From Rubellicoccus peritrichatus (GTDB lineage Bacteria > Verrucomicrobiota > Verrucomicrobiia > Opitutales > Cerasicoccaceae), in assembly GCF_033100135.1 (NCBI RefSeq), contig NZ_CP136920.1, forward strand, positions 2,046,001 to 2,110,000: DNA of 64,000 bases, given 5' to 3'. The first letter of the stretch is position 1; every line of letters begins with the position of its first letter. The translations under genes and the position numbers were made by a program. The notes below the pieces were generated by a model. It worked only from the letters and a program-made list of their open reading frames with translations. It did not search any database and was not told the DNA's origin. This document shows positions 60,954 through 64,000 of this stretch, piece after piece.

Positions 60954-63155
60954 TTATTGACGAACCAACTTGAGCGCATCAGCTCGCAAAATAGTATTCG
61001 CATTCTCTTTGGTCAGTTTTATGTATTCATCGCCTGTCTGACCACTAAAGCGGAACGAGCCCAGTGTATGCCAATCCGTAGGTCCCACGGTGAAGTCCAT
61101 CTTGCGGGTATGTCGCTGACCATCGGCGAATATCTCAACTTGAATGTTGGAGTCAGCATTTGTCGGACTGAAAATCTTAAATACTGATACCTTATACTCA
61201 CCAGCTTCAGGTAATTCAGGTGTGTATTTAACATACGAACCAGAGGCGCCACGGGTATATCGACTGTTGGATCTATTATACCCAAGCAACGAAGAGTCAG
61301 ACCAGCGTCCCTCTGACTCCAGATAGCCTGGGTCGCCAAAATTGATAATCGTAGTTCCAGCCCCTGATTCTGTGATGATAATCTCATTTTTCTCAATGAC
61401 TATATTGCGAGTACTTGCTTCATTGATTTGCCAAGGAACCGTTACGTTCTCAAAAATGTTGTCTTTAATAAGCATATCCTGACCACGAACAATGTCGATG
61501 CCCAGATGGTTATCCTTGAAAACGTTATTCGTGATTTTAATGTCGCTTATTCGAAAAGAGGAATCATCACTTTTATGCTGTCCGCCAATGCCGATGAGTC
61601 CTTTAACGCCGTCACGCTCGATCCATCCACTATCACTGAATATGTTGTCTCGAATAACGAAATGCCTTGGATAGGTTCCTTCTTGCCACTCGGTTCCCAA
61701 TACGATTGCTGGATGCTGGATATTATCGAAGGTGCACCCTTCGATAAGCACATTTTCGTTTTTAATAATACTCATCGCACCAGCAATTCTCTGGCATGTC
61801 GTGTTTCTTAAAATATATCGGTCTATATCAAAGCAATAAACTGCGCAGCGTGTATCCTTCTTTACGAAAGATGGCACCTCTGTCTCGAACGTAATCGATA
61901 GGATATGATCATGCTCGCGAAGTTTGTTCGGCACTTTTCCTTCATATGACCAGTCGGCAATTCGCCTCTTAACAAGTTGATCTCCGCTCCAAAAGCCAAT
62001 CTCAGACCCCCTCTTGAGTGGCGCTATTCTTCCTCCCTCTTTTTTGAACTTAACGGTTTTATCACTCTCTCGATCGACAACGATAAACCATGGGCCGTGG
62101 GTGTTCTGACCGTCCCAACGTACGCCTTCAAAGTGGCTGTTTTCGATAAGCACTTCGCCATCATTCCAGGCTAGCTTCCAGGCATCTCTTGGTGTTACCG
62201 GGAAGTGATCGTTCTCGGATTTAAAGACCACTTTGTTTCCGTAAACATTGGTGCAACTGAAAGTATTGAATCCAAAGCCAGGCACATTCGCGATACGGAC
62301 ATTTTCTACGCGAACATCTTTGGAAGCCGCCATGATGACTTGAAATGTCCTCAGGCTGAACCACCATGAGATGCCATAGCCTTCCCTCAGCTTACTGGCA
62401 TAGGGGACGTTATCAATACGCACACGACGGCCATCTCCGCGATCAATGGTTCGCCAGTAGGATGGCGAAGATCCGAAAGTGAGACTGTTGATATTGTTAA
62501 TCAAGCGATGCGATTCCATATCCCAGGCATTCGCACAATAAGTAGGCATATTGTCAAAGCGGGGTAAGCCTTCGAAAATATCAACCTCGACCCAGTCTGG
62601 GCCTAGGGCAGTTACGATACCACTTGTGCCATGGATAGGACCGTAGGTTAGACACAGGTTTTCCAGCAATAGGCCATCGCAACCTGCAAATAAGAACAAA
62701 CCTCTGACTTGTTCATCTGAGATAAAAGGGCTTTCGTTCACAATGCGCGTTGCAGGATCTCCATTACGGTCAACAGCTCCGTGAAGCTTTAGTCCAGTTG
62801 CCCCCGAAGCAGTAATCTTGGCGTATTCAGCGTAATAATTGAACTCGCTTGGATCGTAATTGCCCGGTCCAAAGATTTTTCTGATGTTATTGATAAAGCG
62901 CGGAGAGGTTTGATCCAGGGGATTTGCCGTTGCCTTGACCAAGTAATCGCCCGCCTCAAATTGAACAGTCGCATTTCCCGCATCAACCGCCCTGGAAACT
63001 GTATTCTGGATCGCAAGCGAATCATCTTTTCCGTCATTCGGAATCGCACCAAAATCTCTGACATGGAATATGTTTTCCGACACATCTGCTCCTGCTGCAT
63101 GATGTGTTATTAGCAAACATGCTAATAGTGCTAGTGGGATACATTTCTTAATCAT
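60954..63155 (-). CDS. Secreted right-handed beta-helix glycan-active protein with golvesin-like C-terminus
   Basis: 733 residues. Signal peptide MIKKCIPLALLACLLITHHAAGA. The N-terminus (NIFHVRDFGAIPNDGKDDSLAIQNTVSRAV, about 27-60) is the pectate-lyase-3 signature. A long parallel beta-helix runs from about 80 to 590 (RNTTCQRIAGAMSIIKNENVLIEGCTFDNIQ and DIKITNNVFKDNHLGIDIVRGQDMLIKDNIFENV). This could be a lyase or a GH110-like glycosidase; catalytic residues cannot be named. The C-terminus (FGDPGYLESEGRWSDSSLLGYNRSNS ... LRADALKLVRQ) matches the golvesin-type carbohydrate-binding domain. It belongs to the glycan-use region. Confidence 0.75.
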   Translation of the reverse strand: MIKKCIPLALLACLLITHHAAGADVSENIFHVRDFGAIPNDGKDDSLAIQNTVSRAVDAGNATVQFEAGDYLVKATANPLDQTSPRFINNIRKIFGPGNYDPSEFNYYAEYAKITASGATGLKLHGAVDRNGDPATRIVNESPFISDEQVRGLFLFAGCDGLLLENLCLTYGPIHGTSGIVTALGPDWVEVDIFEGLPRFDNMPTYCANAWDMESHRLINNINSLTFGSSPSYWRTIDRGDGRRVRIDNVPYASKLREGYGISWWFSLRTFQVIMAASKDVRVENVRIANVPGFGFNTFSCTNVYGNKVVFKSENDHFPVTPRDAWKLAWNDGEVLIENSHFEGVRWDGQNTHGPWFIVVDRESDKTVKFKKEGGRIAPLKRGSEIGFWSGDQLVKRRIADWSYEGKVPNKLREHDHILSITFETEVPSFVKKDTRCAVYCFDIDRYILRNTTCQRIAGAMSIIKNENVLIEGCTFDNIQHPAIVLGTEWQEGTYPRHFVIRDNIFSDSGWIERDGVKGLIGIGGQHKSDDSSFRISDIKITNNVFKDNHLGIDIVRGQDMLIKDNIFENVTVPWQINEASTRNIVIEKNEIIITESGAGTTIINFGDPGYLESEGRWSDSSLLGYNRSNSRYTRGASGSYVKYTPELPEAGEYKVSVFKIFSPTNADSNIQVEIFADGQRHTRKMDFTVGPTDWHTLGSFRFSGQTGDEYIKLTKENANTILRADALKLVRQ

Positions 63156-63383
63156 CTTATCGTATTTTAAACATGCAACTATGCTTGAAGTTTCATTTCA
63201 CAAGCTACTGCAGGCGCATTTTCGCAATCAAATCAGCAAAGCATAGTAAGGTAATTTTGACGAATCCTATTCAGTTCACGGCGAGCGAAAGCAGTTTTCA
63301 AATAACGAAATGGACGGCCTTTCGACTTTACATATTTGATGCAGGTGGCTTGTTTAAATACCATTGATACAATCGTATACTCA

Positions 63384-64000
63384 ATGAAAATTCAGCACCC
63401 CAATAATGTGAAATCGATTAATACCATACTTAGCCTCATCGCCCTGGGCTTGGCTGCACCTACGCTACAAGCTGCTACTCTGGCGCAGTGGGATTTCCAA
63501 AACATTACTGCGCCTTCTGGTGCGCTAACATCTGCTGATGCCTCATTCGTAGACAGCAATGTCACGATTACCGACAACGATCTGGAATTGGATCTAACTC
63601 TTGCAGGAACTGATTCCCTCGTGGTCCTTGGCACATCGTCAGCGACCAACGGTGGTGGCGCAATATCTCTTGGCAGCAATCAATTGCAAATCAGTCCGGC
63701 ACAAATTGGTGTGATCTCCGCCGGCCTGGACCCAGGTATCGACTTTTTGGAATTCGAAGTGACGCCTGGTACCGGATTGCAAATTGAGAATGCAAGTATA
63801 ACCTATGATCAGCGGATAGTTACTGGTTCGAGTTCAACCGGTGGCCTTGTAGCCTTTTCTGGAGTCTTCTATTCTACGGATGGCGGCAGCAACTGGACGC
63901 AATCATCAACCGGCAGCCAGCGTATCGCGACAAATCCCGGCCTACAGGATAAGACTGAAAGCGCATCTCAAGATTTGCCGACCATCGTTGGCACAACGCT
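63384..64000 (+). CDS. Exported beta-rich protein, 3' truncated by window edge (PEP-CTERM-like)
   Basis: The frame from ATG 63384 stays open to the end of the window (205 codons visible). The N-terminus has a signal peptide (ILSLIALGLAAPTLQAA). The mature part starts with TLAQWDFQNITAPSGALTSAD, the pattern (A-xW-F, Asp/Asn-rich) of the Verrucomicrobiota PEP-CTERM exported proteins, and continues with GTDSLVVLGTSSATNGGG and IDFLEFEVTPGTGLQIENASI. The C-terminus is outside the window. It is divergent from the beta-helix gene (228 bp). A minus-strand frame over the same DNA is a shadow. Confidence 0.7.
   Translation, partial: MKIQHPNNVKSINTILSLIALGLAAPTLQAATLAQWDFQNITAPSGALTSADASFVDSNVTITDNDLELDLTLAGTDSLVVLGTSSATNGGGAISLGSNQLQISPAQIGVISAGLDPGIDFLEFEVTPGTGLQIENASITYDQRIVTGSSSTGGLVAFSGVFYSTDGGSNWTQSSTGSQRIATNPGLQDKTESASQDLPTIVGTT

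Noticed and set aside
1-64000. CRISPR array
   Set aside because: No regularly spaced direct repeats with unique spacers; the only iterated repeats are protein-coding.
1-64000. Reverse transcriptase, diversity-generating retroelement, integrase or transposase
   Set aside because: No RT motif (YxDD), no tyrosine or serine recombinase motif and no transposase was found, although the LRR protein made a retroelement worth looking for.

Overview
The window looks like one chromosomal stretch of a marine-type Verrucomicrobiota bacterium (Opitutia/Puniceicoccales-like; this is inference from gene content). The clues are PEP-CTERM sorting tails, LVIVD-repeat and golvesin/CBM6-type secreted proteins, and an SSS transporter with AraC regulator and GH2 enzyme. 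Most of it is a lambda-like, long-tailed (siphovirus-type) prophage, running from before base 1 to about 42.58 kb.

Layout. 0-4.1 kb is an accessory zone with a DprA-like/phosphoribosyltransferase pair (ShosTA-like), an exported YHYH protein, a DUF4062 protein and two small minus-strand genes. 4.1-14.5 kb holds a repressor with a divergent promoter, then the early/replication operon: ParB-like protein, SSB-like protein, PolB-type exonuclease, two DnaA-domain-IV-like paralogues, RuvC-like resolvase, replication initiator and DnaB. A KAP NTPase gene is inserted antisense. 14.5-25.8 kb is packaging and head: SWIM protein, small and GpA-type large terminase, portal, ClpP-type protease/scaffold, capsid and completion proteins. 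An antisense AbiC-like/DUF2806 pair is inserted here. 25.8-40.2 kb is the tail: major tail protein, tail chaperone, tape measure, BR0599-type hub, NlpC/P60 and gpJ-like proteins. A 5.4-kb host-interaction cassette (vWA-LRR protein, sulfotransferase, trypsin-like protease, two membrane proteins) sits between the major tail protein and the chaperone. 40.2-42.6 kb has a TPR membrane protein and a HicAB toxin-antitoxin pair, ending in a 26-bp copy of what looks like the 3' end of tmRNA.

A second identical tmRNA 3' copy lies at 51.06 kb, so 42.6-51.1 kb looks like an older island in the same site, carrying surface/secreted proteins (PEP-CTERM protein, an 1.8-thousand-residue LVIVD protein, a TSP3-like protein). 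No integrase and no complete tmRNA are in the window; both are expected to the left. From 51.2 kb to the end is a chromosomal glycan-use region: SSS transporter, AraC regulator, GH2 mannosidase-like enzyme, a repeat protein, a CBM6/DNRLRE secreted protein, a beta-helix enzyme and a partial exported protein.

The most notable features are the defence-like genes placed antisense inside phage operons, the unusual tail cassette (a phage sulfotransferase next to a chymotrypsin-fold protein and a vWA-LRR protein), the recurring Ala-Ala C-termini of the early phage proteins, and the tandem tmRNA attachment fragments.
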